Shown here: positions 1 to 9,400 of the stretch, one piece after another
Layout: each line of letters begins with the position of its first letter
How positions within the stretch are numbered: the stretch's first letter is position 1
Source of the DNA: CAIXSC01 sp046349935
Lineage (GTDB): Bacteria > Planctomycetota > Planctomycetia > Pirellulales > Pirellulaceae
NCBI GenBank assembly: GCA_046349935.1
Contig: JAXMBK010000003.1
Span: 310,001-374,000 of the forward strand
Direction of reading: 5' to 3'
Length of the DNA stretch: 64,000 nt
The notes under the pieces: model-generated
Database searches by the model: none
Seen by the model: only the letters and a program-made list of their open reading frames with translations
What the model was told of the DNA's origin: nothing
Program-made: the position numbers and the translations under genes

Positions 1-1
1 A

Positions 2-2323
2 GCGGAATTATTGCTAAGAACAGCGCCAGATCGAAGCGGCGTAGTCGCCGTAGCTCTCTCATGCCTCCGAGAACAACTGAATGAGTTATCGGCTCAGAAG
101 CGATATGAAGAGGTGCTCAAGAACGGCGCCAAGCAATTGGAATTGCTCGACTCGAAAAGTCCGGCCATGACGCGTCATGGGATTGACTTCCTTCTTTCTC
201 AAAAGACCAATACCCATCGCGAGGTGGGCCGCGCCTTGGCGTCGCTTGGACGCGTTGAAGAAGCGATCGCGGCATATAAGCGCGGCCTTGAGTTTGCGAA
301 ACAACGTCGCGATGCGGGAATCACGCGAGTGTTCCAGTGGGACATCGTCTGGGATCACCTACGGATGCTGCATTCCGGTCTGGCAGCCTTGTATGAGAGT
401 CAAAGTCAGTGGCCCGAGTCGGCGGCCAGCTATCGCGACGCCCTCGCCGCGACCGATCGGTGGGCCGAATTCGTGCATGACCAGCGGCCGATCGTGATGG
501 CGAAGGCCGAGCTGCAGAATGATTTGGCCCGCGTACTGCAAATGGGCGGCAAGCGAGAAGAAGCGATTGCGGCGCTGCTGGCCTGCGCCGAGTTCCGTGA
601 GGCGCATCTTGAACAATTCGAGAAGCGTCGCGACTACCACCTTTCGGCGGCCGGATATCGAGAGCGAGCAGCGCAGATCCTGAGCGAGCTGGGACAATGG
701 GGCGAATCGTGCGTCGAGCGTCGCAAGGCGATTGCCATCTACCAGACGTTGCTCTCCGAGTCGCCCCAAGAGCGGCCATTCTCGCTGCAGATCCGCAATC
801 AGCTAGGTTGGCAGCAGATGGCTCTGGCGGTGGCACTTTACAGAAGCCAGGACGCGGCGGCTGGATTCCAAGTGATGGAACAAACGATCGCCACCTTTCA
901 AGAGCAGCTGGCCGACTCTGCCGAAGATGAAGAGTCGCGAACGCTTCAAGCAGTCGCCTTACACGGAATCGGCACGGTCCATCACAAGCTGGCCGACCTT
1001 GCGTGGGACCGTCGCGAGCTCGCCGAGGCGCGCGACGCCTACAGTCAGTCGATTTCCTGGAAGACCAAGTATTACGAGGTCAACCCCGCCGACGCGGCGG
1101 CCTTGGCGAGCCTCGCATGGGGATGGCATAACCGCGGCCGTATTTGTCTCGAGATGGGAGACTTCCTGCTCGGCGCAGCCGATTTCGGTCAGGCCATACA
1201 GTTGGCGATGTCAGGTCCGCCAACCGAGGCACAGCTCGTCACGATCATCGACAGTAGCATTCATCGCTTGGATACGGCCGCTGAAATGCGTCGCGCCGCT
1301 CGAAAGCCAGAAGAAGCGCTGCCGGTCTTCCGCGAAGTGCTCGCATTTCGTCGGCAAATGGCGCAGCGCGACCCCAAATACAGGTTGCACGTGACCTGGT
1401 CCCATCACAACATTTGCGTGGCCGCCCTCGACGCGGGAAACCTGGAAGACTCGCTCCGAGCCGCCTCGGAATTAAAGGACGCTTGCGCTGAAGTTGGCAG
1501 CCGGGATGACGTCGACGGTGACACCGCGATGAACGCGACGAACACCGCCTTTCATGCCGGCAAGCGTTTGCTTGACGCCGGCCATACGGCCGCGGCCCGC
1601 GATCTCTACGCGACTCGATTGGCCCTGCGACAAAAGCTAGCCGAACGCTTTCCCGAGACGCCCGGTTATCTGGATTCAGTGATGTACGCACACTATGACC
1701 TGTTTCTCGCATACTGGACGGAAGGCAATCGCGAAGCCGCCTTGACGGCAATGCAGCAGTCGATCGACGCCGCGGTCGCCAGAAAGAACAGGTTTCCGGC
1801 GTTGCGCGAGAGTCACGAAGTCCATGACAGGTGTGTGAACTCGATTTGCGAAAAGCTGCGGGAAGACCAAGAGTACGTCCTCCTATTACGGGTCGTGCAT
1901 GATTACCTTGCGCAAACGGAGGGCGAGCGGCCCGCCGACTTGCCCTTGCGTTCAAGCATCCTGGCCTTCGGTGGACGAGCGGCGCTAGCGCTCCGGGAGT
2001 TCGCGGAAGCCGAGACGACGCTTCGCGAGTCGATGAAGGCGTTTGATGCGACGATCCCCAATGATTGGCAAGCCTTCAACATCCGGTGCTACCTAGGCGA
2101 AGCCCTGCTCGGCCAAGACAAATTGTCCGAAGCCGACACGTTGCTCACGAAGGGCTACGAGGGAATGTTCGCGCGGCGGACCGCCATCCCAGCCGGCAAC
2201 ACCGGGCGTCTGAAAGTGGTTGCCGAGCTGTTGAGAGGGTTAGCGGAGCGACGCAAGTCGCCGGCCGACGTAGAAAAGTGGCGCCGTGAATTGGAGATGC
2301 TCGAGGGCAAACCGCCGCCCTGA
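2..2323 (+). CDS. TPR-rich protein, C-terminal part (5' end outside window)
   Basis: The reading frame is open through the left edge, so this is the 3' part of a longer gene; the TTG at 11 is only the first possible start inside the window. The visible 770 residues are helical tetratricopeptide-like repeats with recurring patterns such as ASLGRVEEAIAAYKRGLEFA, LYESQSQWPESAASYRDAL and ELGQWGESCVERRKAIAIYQ. The end (LLTKGYEGMFARR, then a basic KWRRELE) resembles the tail of planctomycetal PknB-type Ser/Thr kinases, whose kinase domain would lie upstream. The kinase assignment is inference; the TPR character is visible. TPRs mediate protein-protein contacts. No membrane segment is seen in this part. 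Confidence 0.75.
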   Translation, partial: AELLLRTAPDRSGVVAVALSCLREQLNELSAQKRYEEVLKNGAKQLELLDSKSPAMTRHGIDFLLSQKTNTHREVGRALASLGRVEEAIAAYKRGLEFAKQRRDAGITRVFQWDIVWDHLRMLHSGLAALYESQSQWPESAASYRDALAATDRWAEFVHDQRPIVMAKAELQNDLARVLQMGGKREEAIAALLACAEFREAHLEQFEKRRDYHLSAAGYRERAAQILSELGQWGESCVERRKAIAIYQTLLSESPQERPFSLQIRNQLGWQQMALAVALYRSQDAAAGFQVMEQTIATFQEQLADSAEDEESRTLQAVALHGIGTVHHKLADLAWDRRELAEARDAYSQSISWKTKYYEVNPADAAALASLAWGWHNRGRICLEMGDFLLGAADFGQAIQLAMSGPPTEAQLVTIIDSSIHRLDTAAEMRRAARKPEEALPVFREVLAFRRQMAQRDPKYRLHVTWSHHNICVAALDAGNLEDSLRAASELKDACAEVGSRDDVDGDTAMNATNTAFHAGKRLLDAGHTAAARDLYATRLALRQKLAERFPETPGYLDSVMYAHYDLFLAYWTEGNREAALTAMQQSIDAAVARKNRFPALRESHEVHDRCVNSICEKLREDQEYVLLLRVVHDYLAQTEGERPADLPLRSSILAFGGRAALALREFAEAETTLRESMKAFDATIPNDWQAFNIRCYLGEALLGQDKLSEADTLLTKGYEGMFARRTAIPAGNTGRLKVVAELLRGLAERRKSPADVEKWRRELEMLEGKPPP

Positions 2324-2345
2324 TGCGCGCCGCCCTTCGCCCCCC

Positions 2346-2391
2346 GTTCGCAGTCCCGCCTTTACGTTCGTAGTCCCGCCTTTAGGCGGGC
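2346..2391. repeat. REP-like palindromic repeat, left of RAYT gene
   Basis: The unit gttcgtagtcccgccttta occurs at 2366-2384 and, with one change, at 2346-2363. The second copy runs into GGCGGG to form a CCCGCC-TTTA-GGCGGG hairpin. A GTAG tetranucleotide precedes the palindrome, which is the hallmark of REP sequences recognised by RAYT transposases. The same unit is found at 3255-3297 and, inverted, at 3371-3428. Confidence 0.8.
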
Positions 2392-2403
2392 TCCCTTCAG
2401 CCT

Positions 2404-2599
2404 GGAGTGATAAAAATCTGAGAGTGAGTCCGCGCACTGTTGTTGCGCCGCCCCTCATCCCCTGCCCTTCTCCCCGCGGCGGGGAGAAGGGAGCACCATC
2501 CGCGCGTGTCGTTGCGCAGCAAACGACTGCGTTGCGCAGCAAACCACCGTGGGGCCGAGGCGTCAAAGGCTCCGAATTCAACAGAGTTTTTGTCACTCC
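2404..2599. mobile_element. MITE-like element, copy 1 (196 bp)
   Basis: The element starts with GGAGTGATAAAAATCT and ends with AGTTTTTGTCACTCC, which are imperfect terminal inverted repeats of about 15 bp. A close copy lies at 13493-13691. Inside are a 13-bp perfect stem with a 1-nt loop (cccttctccccgc / gcggggagaaggg, 2465-2491) and two 20-bp direct units starting gttgcgcagcaaac (2511 and 2531). No credible gene lies inside. It fills most of the 307-bp gap between the TPR gene and the RAYT gene. Confidence 0.75.
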
Positions 2600-2630
2600 A
2601 CATCTAGCCTCCCCCGCCCCACCCCCGCGC

Positions 2631-3224
2631 CTACACGTCCCAAGCGTCGCCGTAGTGAAGAACGGGATACTCGCGCCAGACGTCTTTCAGCCAATCGCGG
2701 CCCTTCCCCTTCAGATACTCGTGGAAACTCGAGTAGGGCCAGTCGCACCATCTCTCGACGTATCCATGCTTCACGGGGTTGTTGTGAATGTAGTTGATGG
2801 TCGTGTAGTAGTGTCGTTCACTCCGCATGCAGCGATCTTGGCACCGATACCAGACTTGGCGGCCGCGTGCATCTTCTTCTTGGTTCATTTGGAACGCGGT
2901 CCGACCATGCAGAAGTCCTTGTTGGCGAGTGAACTCCTGGATGTCGTCGATTTTCACCAGAACGTGATAGTGATTTGGCAGGACGACCCAGGCCGTGCAT
3001 TCGCGCTGCTGCTCTTTGAGATGTTCGAGCAACTGCTCTTCAAACCAACGCAAGCGTTCAGGGGATGACAAAATGTGCGCGTGCTCGAAGCAAGTGCCGG
3101 TAATCAGGCGAAAGGCATTCGGAACGTCGATGTGCGGCGGGCTATGCCAGGGAAACCCCCGCCGGATTCTTTCAGCGACGGCCCGCGCTCGCTCTTCCGG
3201 CGACCATCTCCGAAAGTCGTACAT
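2631..3224 (-). CDS. REP-associated tyrosine transposase (RAYT, IS200-like Y1 family)
   Basis: This 197-residue protein belongs to the transposase_17 / IS200-like HUH family. The HUH-type metal motif is in PNHYHVLVK (His-Tyr-His, about residue 85). A helix with the expected nucleophile Tyr region reads HYYTTINYIHNNPVKHGYV, followed by the typical WPYSSFHEY segment. The length fits RAYTs. The gene is bracketed by GTAG-headed palindromes (2346-2391, 3255-3297, 3371-3428), the arrangement expected of a RAYT and its REP/BIME substrates. It is domesticated or single-copy in style: no IS ends are seen immediately at its borders. Known RAYTs nick and rejoin single-stranded REP DNA; that activity is inferred here from family membership. 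Confidence 0.9.
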   Translation of the reverse strand: MYDFRRWSPEERARAVAERIRRGFPWHSPPHIDVPNAFRLITGTCFEHAHILSSPERLRWFEEQLLEHLKEQQRECTAWVVLPNHYHVLVKIDDIQEFTRQQGLLHGRTAFQMNQEEDARGRQVWYRCQDRCMRSERHYYTTINYIHNNPVKHGYVERWCDWPYSSFHEYLKGKGRDWLKDVWREYPVLHYGDAWDV

Positions 3225-3254
3225 GGCCCTTCTCCACCGCCAGCCGCCCCGCCC

Positions 3255-3297
3255 GTTCGTAGTCCCGCCCGTTCGTAGTCCCGCCTTTAGGCGGGCT
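3255..3297. repeat. REP-like repeat, right of RAYT gene, same orientation as left copy
   Basis: Two overlapping units gttcgtagtcccgcc begin at 3255 and 3271. The second completes the palindrome ccgcctttaggcgg. The GTAG tetranucleotide is present in each. Together with 3371-3428 this explains most of the structure in the 362-bp gap 3225-3586; the remainder (3300-3370 and 3430-3586) shows no further feature except the leader of the next gene. Confidence 0.8.
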
Positions 3298-3370
3298 TAA
3301 GACATTATAGGTACTGGACACTGCCAGCCACTCGCAAACACTTGGGCGAACGGCTGGGATAATGAACCTG

Positions 3371-3428
3371 CTACCGCCTAAAGGCGGTACTACGAACGGC
3401 GGTACTACGAACGGCGGGACTACGAACG
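3371..3428. repeat. REP-like repeat, inverted copy (BIME-like pair with 3255-3297)
   Basis: Reads ccgcctaaaggcgg followed by three tandem units of the form tactacgaacggcgg. On the opposite strand these are gttcgtag units leading into the hairpin. Opposite orientation to the copy 75 bp to the left gives a BIME-like inverted pair. Confidence 0.8.
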
Positions 3429-3586
3429 CATGGGATACGGGATTGGGTGTGGCGCCATGACATGCTGTCTCTTTTGCGGGCCAATTGCTAGACTCTGGCC
3501 GAAAGCGCGTCGGTCGGGACGACGGGAATGGCTGGTTCTGCGAGGGGTCGCTCCGCGACCGCGAGACTTGCTGAAAAGGGTGCGCG

Positions 3587-5029
3587 ATGGCTGTCAGTGA
3601 AGAAACTCAGGCCTGTCTCGAGCAAGCGAAAAAGGGCAAGGCCCGTAAGTTCGTGATGCTCACCAAGGGCGCCGACGTGGTGGGACTGGTGCTCTTCAAG
3701 AAGGGCGCCAACGCCAAGTACGTCAAAGAGGCGAAGGAGCAAGGCAAGGGAACCGTTTGCTTCGGCGTCGTCGAAGGGCGCGGGATGGACCTGACGTTCA
3801 AGGTTGCCGAGGCCGACGGTTTCACCAAGGCGCCCGTACGCACCGCGGCGCTCAAGTCGTTCCTGGAAGAAGAGGCCGACTTCAAGTGCAAGCCGCTCAT
3901 GGAGGTCGTCAAGCAACTCCCGCTGGCGCTTGATGAAGACGATCCGCTTGTCGCCCGCTTCCTTCGCCTCCAGCCCCAAGTTCTGAAGGCCTGCGAAGCG
4001 CATCCGGATCGCGAGACGGAACTCGGCAAGGCATGCGAAACGATCGGAAAGTTGCTGGACCAAGGCGACACCGAATCCGCGCAACCAAAGCTTGAGGAAC
4101 TCGAGAAGCTGCTCAAGTCGCTGGGCGACAGCCCTGCGCAGGCGTCGACCGCTCCTACCTCCAAGTCGGATGACGGGCTCGCGGCCAAGCTGCGCGAGAC
4201 GCTCAACAAGTTGGCGCCGCAAATCAAGGACTTCATCGCCGCTCGCCCGGAACTCAAGACGTCGCTGCTCGCGCCGCTGGTAAAGATCAAGGAGCAAATC
4301 GACCAGGGCGATTTGGAAGCGGCGAAGAGCGGTCTGCTGCAGGCGGCCAAATTGCTGAAGGAAGCGGCCGGCAATGCTCCGGCGTCGGGCGGCACGGCAT
4401 CGACGGATGCACAGCGCGAATACGAGCAGAAGCGGGAGGCGATTCAGGCAGACTACGAACGAGCGTTGTCCGAGCGTCTGGGAGACGTCGACAAGTTCCG
4501 GACGGTTTGGACGTACGTGCAAGAGCAAGCCGAGGCGGGCGTCTTTGGGAACGCCGTCAAGGCGCTCGAACGGCTGGCCGTCGCCCTTCAAACGGCGCTC
4601 GCCGCCGCCCCGGCCGGCGCGAAGAGCGGATTCTCTCTCGTGAAGCTAAGCACAGCGCGATTAGAACTCGAGCCTCTGCAGCTTACAGCGATCGAGAAGA
4701 TCAAGGAGGTTCGGGCATTGATCGTAGAAGAATTCGAAGACGACGAAACACAGGCAGATCGACTTCCAAGTGCGCTCAAGGATCTCGATAAGGTCATCCA
4801 AGGACTCGAGGCCGACATCCCCAAACAACTCGACAAGATCCTCAACGCCGAAGCGGCGGAACGGGCGGACCGCATTCAGAAGTTCCGAGGAAACTTCGAC
4901 AAATTCCGAGAGTTCGTCGACAAGAGTCCCATTCTGGGTGCGATCGACTTCAACGAGTATCTGCCAGACACTCACGTCATCTCGCCGGTGCGCGACAAGC
5001 TGCGAGAGATCAACGAAGCGCTCGGGTGA
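3587..5029 (+). CDS. Locus A protein 1 (A1): conserved N-terminal domain plus helical-hairpin repeats
   Basis: Not a family I recognise. Residues about 9-100 form an alpha/beta-looking domain with the motifs KGADVV (27-32) and VCFGVV (57-62). The same domain opens the locus B protein at 40869-41849 (RGTDVV, VCSGVV). Then come related helical units at about 127-183, 207-262 and 285-350. The first two share LxPQ and a DQGD-x-E-x-A turn; the third contains EQAEAGVFGNAVKALERL, matched by EQAEAGSFEKAVQILERI in locus B. The last 45 residues carry SPILGAIDFNEYL and VRDKLREINEAL, a tail shared with three other locus A/B proteins. No signal peptide or membrane helix is evident. AAAAGGG lies upstream of the ATG. 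It is the first gene of three, 70 bp before the next. Confidence 0.8.
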   Translation: MAVSEETQACLEQAKKGKARKFVMLTKGADVVGLVLFKKGANAKYVKEAKEQGKGTVCFGVVEGRGMDLTFKVAEADGFTKAPVRTAALKSFLEEEADFKCKPLMEVVKQLPLALDEDDPLVARFLRLQPQVLKACEAHPDRETELGKACETIGKLLDQGDTESAQPKLEELEKLLKSLGDSPAQASTAPTSKSDDGLAAKLRETLNKLAPQIKDFIAARPELKTSLLAPLVKIKEQIDQGDLEAAKSGLLQAAKLLKEAAGNAPASGGTASTDAQREYEQKREAIQADYERALSERLGDVDKFRTVWTYVQEQAEAGVFGNAVKALERLAVALQTALAAAPAGAKSGFSLVKLSTARLELEPLQLTAIEKIKEVRALIVEEFEDDETQADRLPSALKDLDKVIQGLEADIPKQLDKILNAEAAERADRIQKFRGNFDKFREFVDKSPILGAIDFNEYLPDTHVISPVRDKLREINEALG

Positions 5030-5099
5030 TTCCACGAGTCATTCTGCGAATCGCGGGAGAAGTTGGCATTCGACGACGGCCGGTTGAGGGAGAGCGAAG

Positions 5100-6350
5100 A
5101 TGAAGTTGAGCGAAGTGTTGGGACTCGACGTAAAGCAGCTTGAGAAGAAGAACGAGAAGCGACGCGCAGACCTACGGAATCGCATCCAGGCGGTGAAGGA
5201 CAGCGGGAAGGAAAAGATCACCGGCGGGCCCAACAAAGATCTGGTGCTGCAAGACGCAGAGAAGACCTTCTGGGACAACGCGGTCAAGGAGCTCGACAAG
5301 ATTGGCAAGGAACTGCCGCGAACGTTGCGTGGAAAGTCGTTCACGGAGCTGGGACGACAAGTCCTCCAGATCGCTCAAGCGGTCGACGACAAGCTAAAGG
5401 GCGTCGAGCAATCGTTGCGCACGAGCAAGACTCAGACGCAGACGCAGACGCAGAACCAACCCGTTCCGCAGACGACAACCACGCCGACGCTGGATGCAAA
5501 TCTGAGAGACGCTCTCTCGCAGCGAGTGGATGCGCTGAAGTTATTTCAGGATGCCGAAGACGCCTTGCGCTCGATCCAACAGATCTTGACCGCCGCAAAA
5601 TCCGACGACGAATTGAAGCGAGCGGAGAAGTGGCTCGTCAAGCTCGAGGAGAACTATAAGGATCACTTCCCCGATCCCACTTCCGACCTCGGCAAGGATA
5701 TGGCCGCCTGCAAAGTTCTGCTGAAGGAGTACGACAATCTCAAGAACGCGATTGCGAAGGCGAAGCAGGATTATCCTTCGCGGTTTTCCGCCATCGTCGC
5801 CCGTGAAAGCGCGCTCAAACAGGCGTCGCAAATCGTCGGCGCCAAAGAGACTGGAATGAGCGAGAAAGCTTTGACGACGGTCCGGGAAGAATTGGCTGAA
5901 CTGAAGAAGCTGCTGGAGCGGCCGACGATTCCCAAGAAGGACGACTTTGAAGGCTGCCAGACGCACCTCGACGAGATCAATACGCAAGTCGGACACGTCC
6001 GTAGTTTGCCGCTGAAGCTGGCGCAGCTGATGAAAGACGAAAAGGACCTAGGGGAAGTGCTGAGCGTCGTCGGCAAAGAGGTGCAAGGCGCGATCGCCCC
6101 GCTGGCCAGCTTTACCAAGATCATTGCGGAAACCATCCCGTTTTACGCCAATCCGACGCCGGACGACGAATCCAAGATCGCGCGCAACGTGGACGCTGCG
6201 AAGAAGGCGCTCGTCGCGTGCCGCGATGCGTTGACCAAGCAGAGTCTCTTCACGAACTGGGCCGCGATCCCCAGTTCGCTGCACTCCGACCCTAACCTGG
6301 CATCGACGATCGGCGATCGGCTGAACGACATTGAGCAAGTCTTGGGCTAG
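5100..6350 (+). CDS. Locus A protein 2 (A2): coiled-coil-rich hypothetical protein with shared tail
   Basis: A 416-residue, highly charged and mainly helical protein with no recognised domain. The first 110 residues are Lys/Glu-rich helix. A low-complexity TQTQTQTQNQ linker near residues 112-121 separates it from a longer helical body. The C-terminus (QSLFTNWAAIPSSL, then IGDRLNDIEQVL) resembles the tails of A1, B1 and B3. GAGGGAG precedes the ATG. The flanking gaps of 70 and 68 bp and the common strand suggest co-transcription with A1 and A3. It is probably cytoplasmic, as no leader is seen. Function unknown; a structural or scaffold role is only an inference from composition. Confidence 0.75.
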   Translation: MKLSEVLGLDVKQLEKKNEKRRADLRNRIQAVKDSGKEKITGGPNKDLVLQDAEKTFWDNAVKELDKIGKELPRTLRGKSFTELGRQVLQIAQAVDDKLKGVEQSLRTSKTQTQTQTQNQPVPQTTTTPTLDANLRDALSQRVDALKLFQDAEDALRSIQQILTAAKSDDELKRAEKWLVKLEENYKDHFPDPTSDLGKDMAACKVLLKEYDNLKNAIAKAKQDYPSRFSAIVARESALKQASQIVGAKETGMSEKALTTVREELAELKKLLERPTIPKKDDFEGCQTHLDEINTQVGHVRSLPLKLAQLMKDEKDLGEVLSVVGKEVQGAIAPLASFTKIIAETIPFYANPTPDDESKIARNVDAAKKALVACRDALTKQSLFTNWAAIPSSLHSDPNLASTIGDRLNDIEQVLG

Positions 6351-6418
6351 CCTGGTCCCCGTCGGCGCATCTTTCGCTCCCCCCGCAACACGCTTTCTCG
6401 CACTTTGGAAAACTCGCC

Positions 6419-9400
6419 ATGCCCCCGCTTACTGTTGAACGCGCTTGGCTCGGAACCACCTTCAAAGTCGGCGCCCACGAACCGGGCACGGACGCCTACA
6501 AGCTGGAGAAGGCCAAACAGGCTTACGAGAAAGTGGCCGACGATCCGCTGGTGCTTGCGCAGCTGAAGTCGGCCGACATGGAGCAAGCATTCACGAATCT
6601 CAAGCAGACTCCGCCGACCAATCTAACGGAGTACGAGCAGTCGCTAGAGAGGCTGCTGGACTTGCGAGCCAAGGCGCACGTCGTCATCGACAAGAAGTTG
6701 AAAGAGATCGGCGACCTTTTCGCTCAGTTCAAGGAAGCCCGCCTATGCGCCCGCAACGCGCTCGCCATGCGCGGCGACGTTTCGCAATCGACCGACGACT
6801 TTGAGAAGTCGCTGGCGGCGATCGAAACGGCCGAGAAAACGGCGATTGAGAAGCGCGACCAGCGTGAATACCAAGCCGCCATCGACGCCCTGAACAACGG
6901 GCTGATTGAGTTTAAGAAGTGCGAAAACGTCATCAAGCTGGCGAAAGAGGACGCGCAGAAGGAGACCGCCAAGGCCAAGGAGCAGGAACAGGAAGCCTTC
7001 AAGTTGTACATCGGCGACTCGAAGCAAATGCGCAGCATGGTCGGCGATCCGGCCCTCATGCAGCTGATGGTCGGCAGCGTCGTCACCGAAGAGATGTCGC
7101 AGGAGAAGTCCCAGCAACTCAAGATAATGGAGGAAGCGCTCCGCGGGGCGCTCGATCGGTACGACAAACTGAAGAAGACGGGCCTCTCCCCCGTCGACGC
7201 CGCAGACATTGCGCTGGCGAACATCCCGCGCGCCTTCTGGCCCGACCGAGCGATCCGCGAGATCGACATGTTCTATCGTGTCGAGCAGCAGATTGAGCTT
7301 GACGAAGCGGGACAGGTGGCGAACGGCATCGGCGAGGCCTTTCTGACCGGCGCCGCAGTCACCGACGAGTATTTGGACCTGGCAATCACCACGTCGGCCG
7401 ACTACATGGACTACGTGCTGAAGATCCAGTTGGGATTCAAGGCGAAAGACTCGATTCCCAAGCCGGGCAGCAAAGAATTCAACAAGCTCAACGAGAATCA
7501 GAAAAGCATCATCACTGACAACGCGCAATTGATCGAAATCCAACAGGCCTTTTCGATCACCTCCAAGGTGACGGGCGGACTGGGAGTCGGCCTGAAGGCG
7601 ATCGACGCGATCGTCAAGATCAAGAACGCCACGGGCGAATTCGAAGGGCCCGTGCAACAAAAGACGGCTGAATTCGAGCGGAACAAGGCGATCTTCGACC
7701 TCTTGTTGGGCGCCAAGAACGTGGGCGCCGACCTCTTGAAGGACGTCTTTCCCCCGATCGGGATCATCGCCAAGGGCGTCGATGTGGCGAAGGCGGCCTA
7801 TGACGCGGCCGTTTATTTCAAAATGCTCGCGGACATCAACGCCTTGGGGAAGAAGGCCGAGCGCGATCCCAAGTCAGTGGTCTACTTGCCGCTGGTTCGC
7901 ATGGCCAAACACGAACGACTCAAGGCGGCGGAAGCGGTCATGCGCTTCGTCGAAAGCGCTCTCGCGGTGACCGGTAAGTCGCTCGAATTGGGCGGCATCA
8001 CCGCGGCCGGCGGACTCGCCATCGACGCGACGGGCAAGATCATTGCGCAAGGGAGCAAGTTCGTTTTCGCCAACATCCGCTGGTCGGACGCACGCAAGGC
8101 GAAGACGGCGATCGCCAAGGCCAAGGGGCCGCCGATTGATCGCGAAATGGTGGCCCAGGTGTTCAAGTACTCCAACCGGTACGCCACCTACTGCCTGGCG
8201 ATCGCCGCGATTGAGGACAACGACGCTTGGGCCATCCGCTACTGCACCACGACCGGTCTCACGGAAGGCGAAGTCTCCGATCCGGCGACCTCGATTATGG
8301 TGTTGCGCAAGTACATTTTGGTCAAAGCGCAGATGGACGATGAACAGCAAACCTTCGGCGACACCATTCCCGGAAAGGTCGTGGGAGGCGCCGGGCAAGC
8401 GATCAAGTGGACCGGTCGAAAGATGGACGATTTGGTTCGTCGGCGCAAGACCGACGCGCCCTATGAACCCGAGTTTACGGTCGACGAGGAAACGGGAGAG
8501 CAGATCGCGAACCCGAAGTTCGTTCCGCTTGTCCACCCCAAGGATGTCGGCGAGTTGACTCGCGAACTCTGGGGAAAGGCCAAAGAGAAGGCGATCCCCG
8601 CCGGTTGGTACGACGACCGCTCGGGACTCGGCGAAGAGCTTGACTACTTCCAGGAGATTCTTGCGACTTGGAACACGATTGGCACGTTGAACGACGAGGA
8701 GCAGGAGAAGCAAGTCGCGCAGAACATGTGGCAATGCGCTCGCGGTCTGTACCAATTCCTGATGCAGCTCAAGCCTACGACGAACGACCGCAAAACCCCG
8801 CACGAGGGCATGAGCCAGTACCTGCTGGCTGTACAGACGATCGTTCAGAACTTTCTGAATGAAGTCAATGTGAAACGCGAGACGTTGCTCAAGACGGTCG
8901 ACGACGAAAAGATCCTCAACGAGACCTATGACAAGCTCAAGGAGAAGAACAAGAAGGCGCGAGAACAGGCCGACAAGAAACTAAACGCCCTCATCACCGA
9001 CTACAAATGGGACACCCCCTTCGGCGCCTGCCGACTTGCCGAATACGAAGCGTTGACCATCAGCAAGCTGGGCGTCAATCCGGTGCTGATCAACGGCGCC
9101 ATCAACGAGGCGACGACGGGTTTGCACGACGAAGTGTTATTCCCCGAAGCTCGGGCGCACCTAGGCGGTTACACGGACGATCAGTTGGACAAGCCTTTCA
9201 AGGTCATGGCAAGTTCGCTGTTGCAGAAGCTGGTCTACCGCGGTCTTGCCGAGATCGCGCTGGAGGCGCGCAACCTCCGCGACCGTCCGCAACCAAACGC
9301 ACAGCCGACGACGAAGACGACGAAGCTCCCGACGACGGCGTCGTTGACGGTGCAGGATTGGAAGAACGCCGTGAAGGAAGCCAAGAATGCCGGCCTCCAG

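Noticed and set aside
2404..2599. Small open frames inside the MITE copies
   Set aside because: They are not kept intact between the two copies and have no ribosome-binding site.
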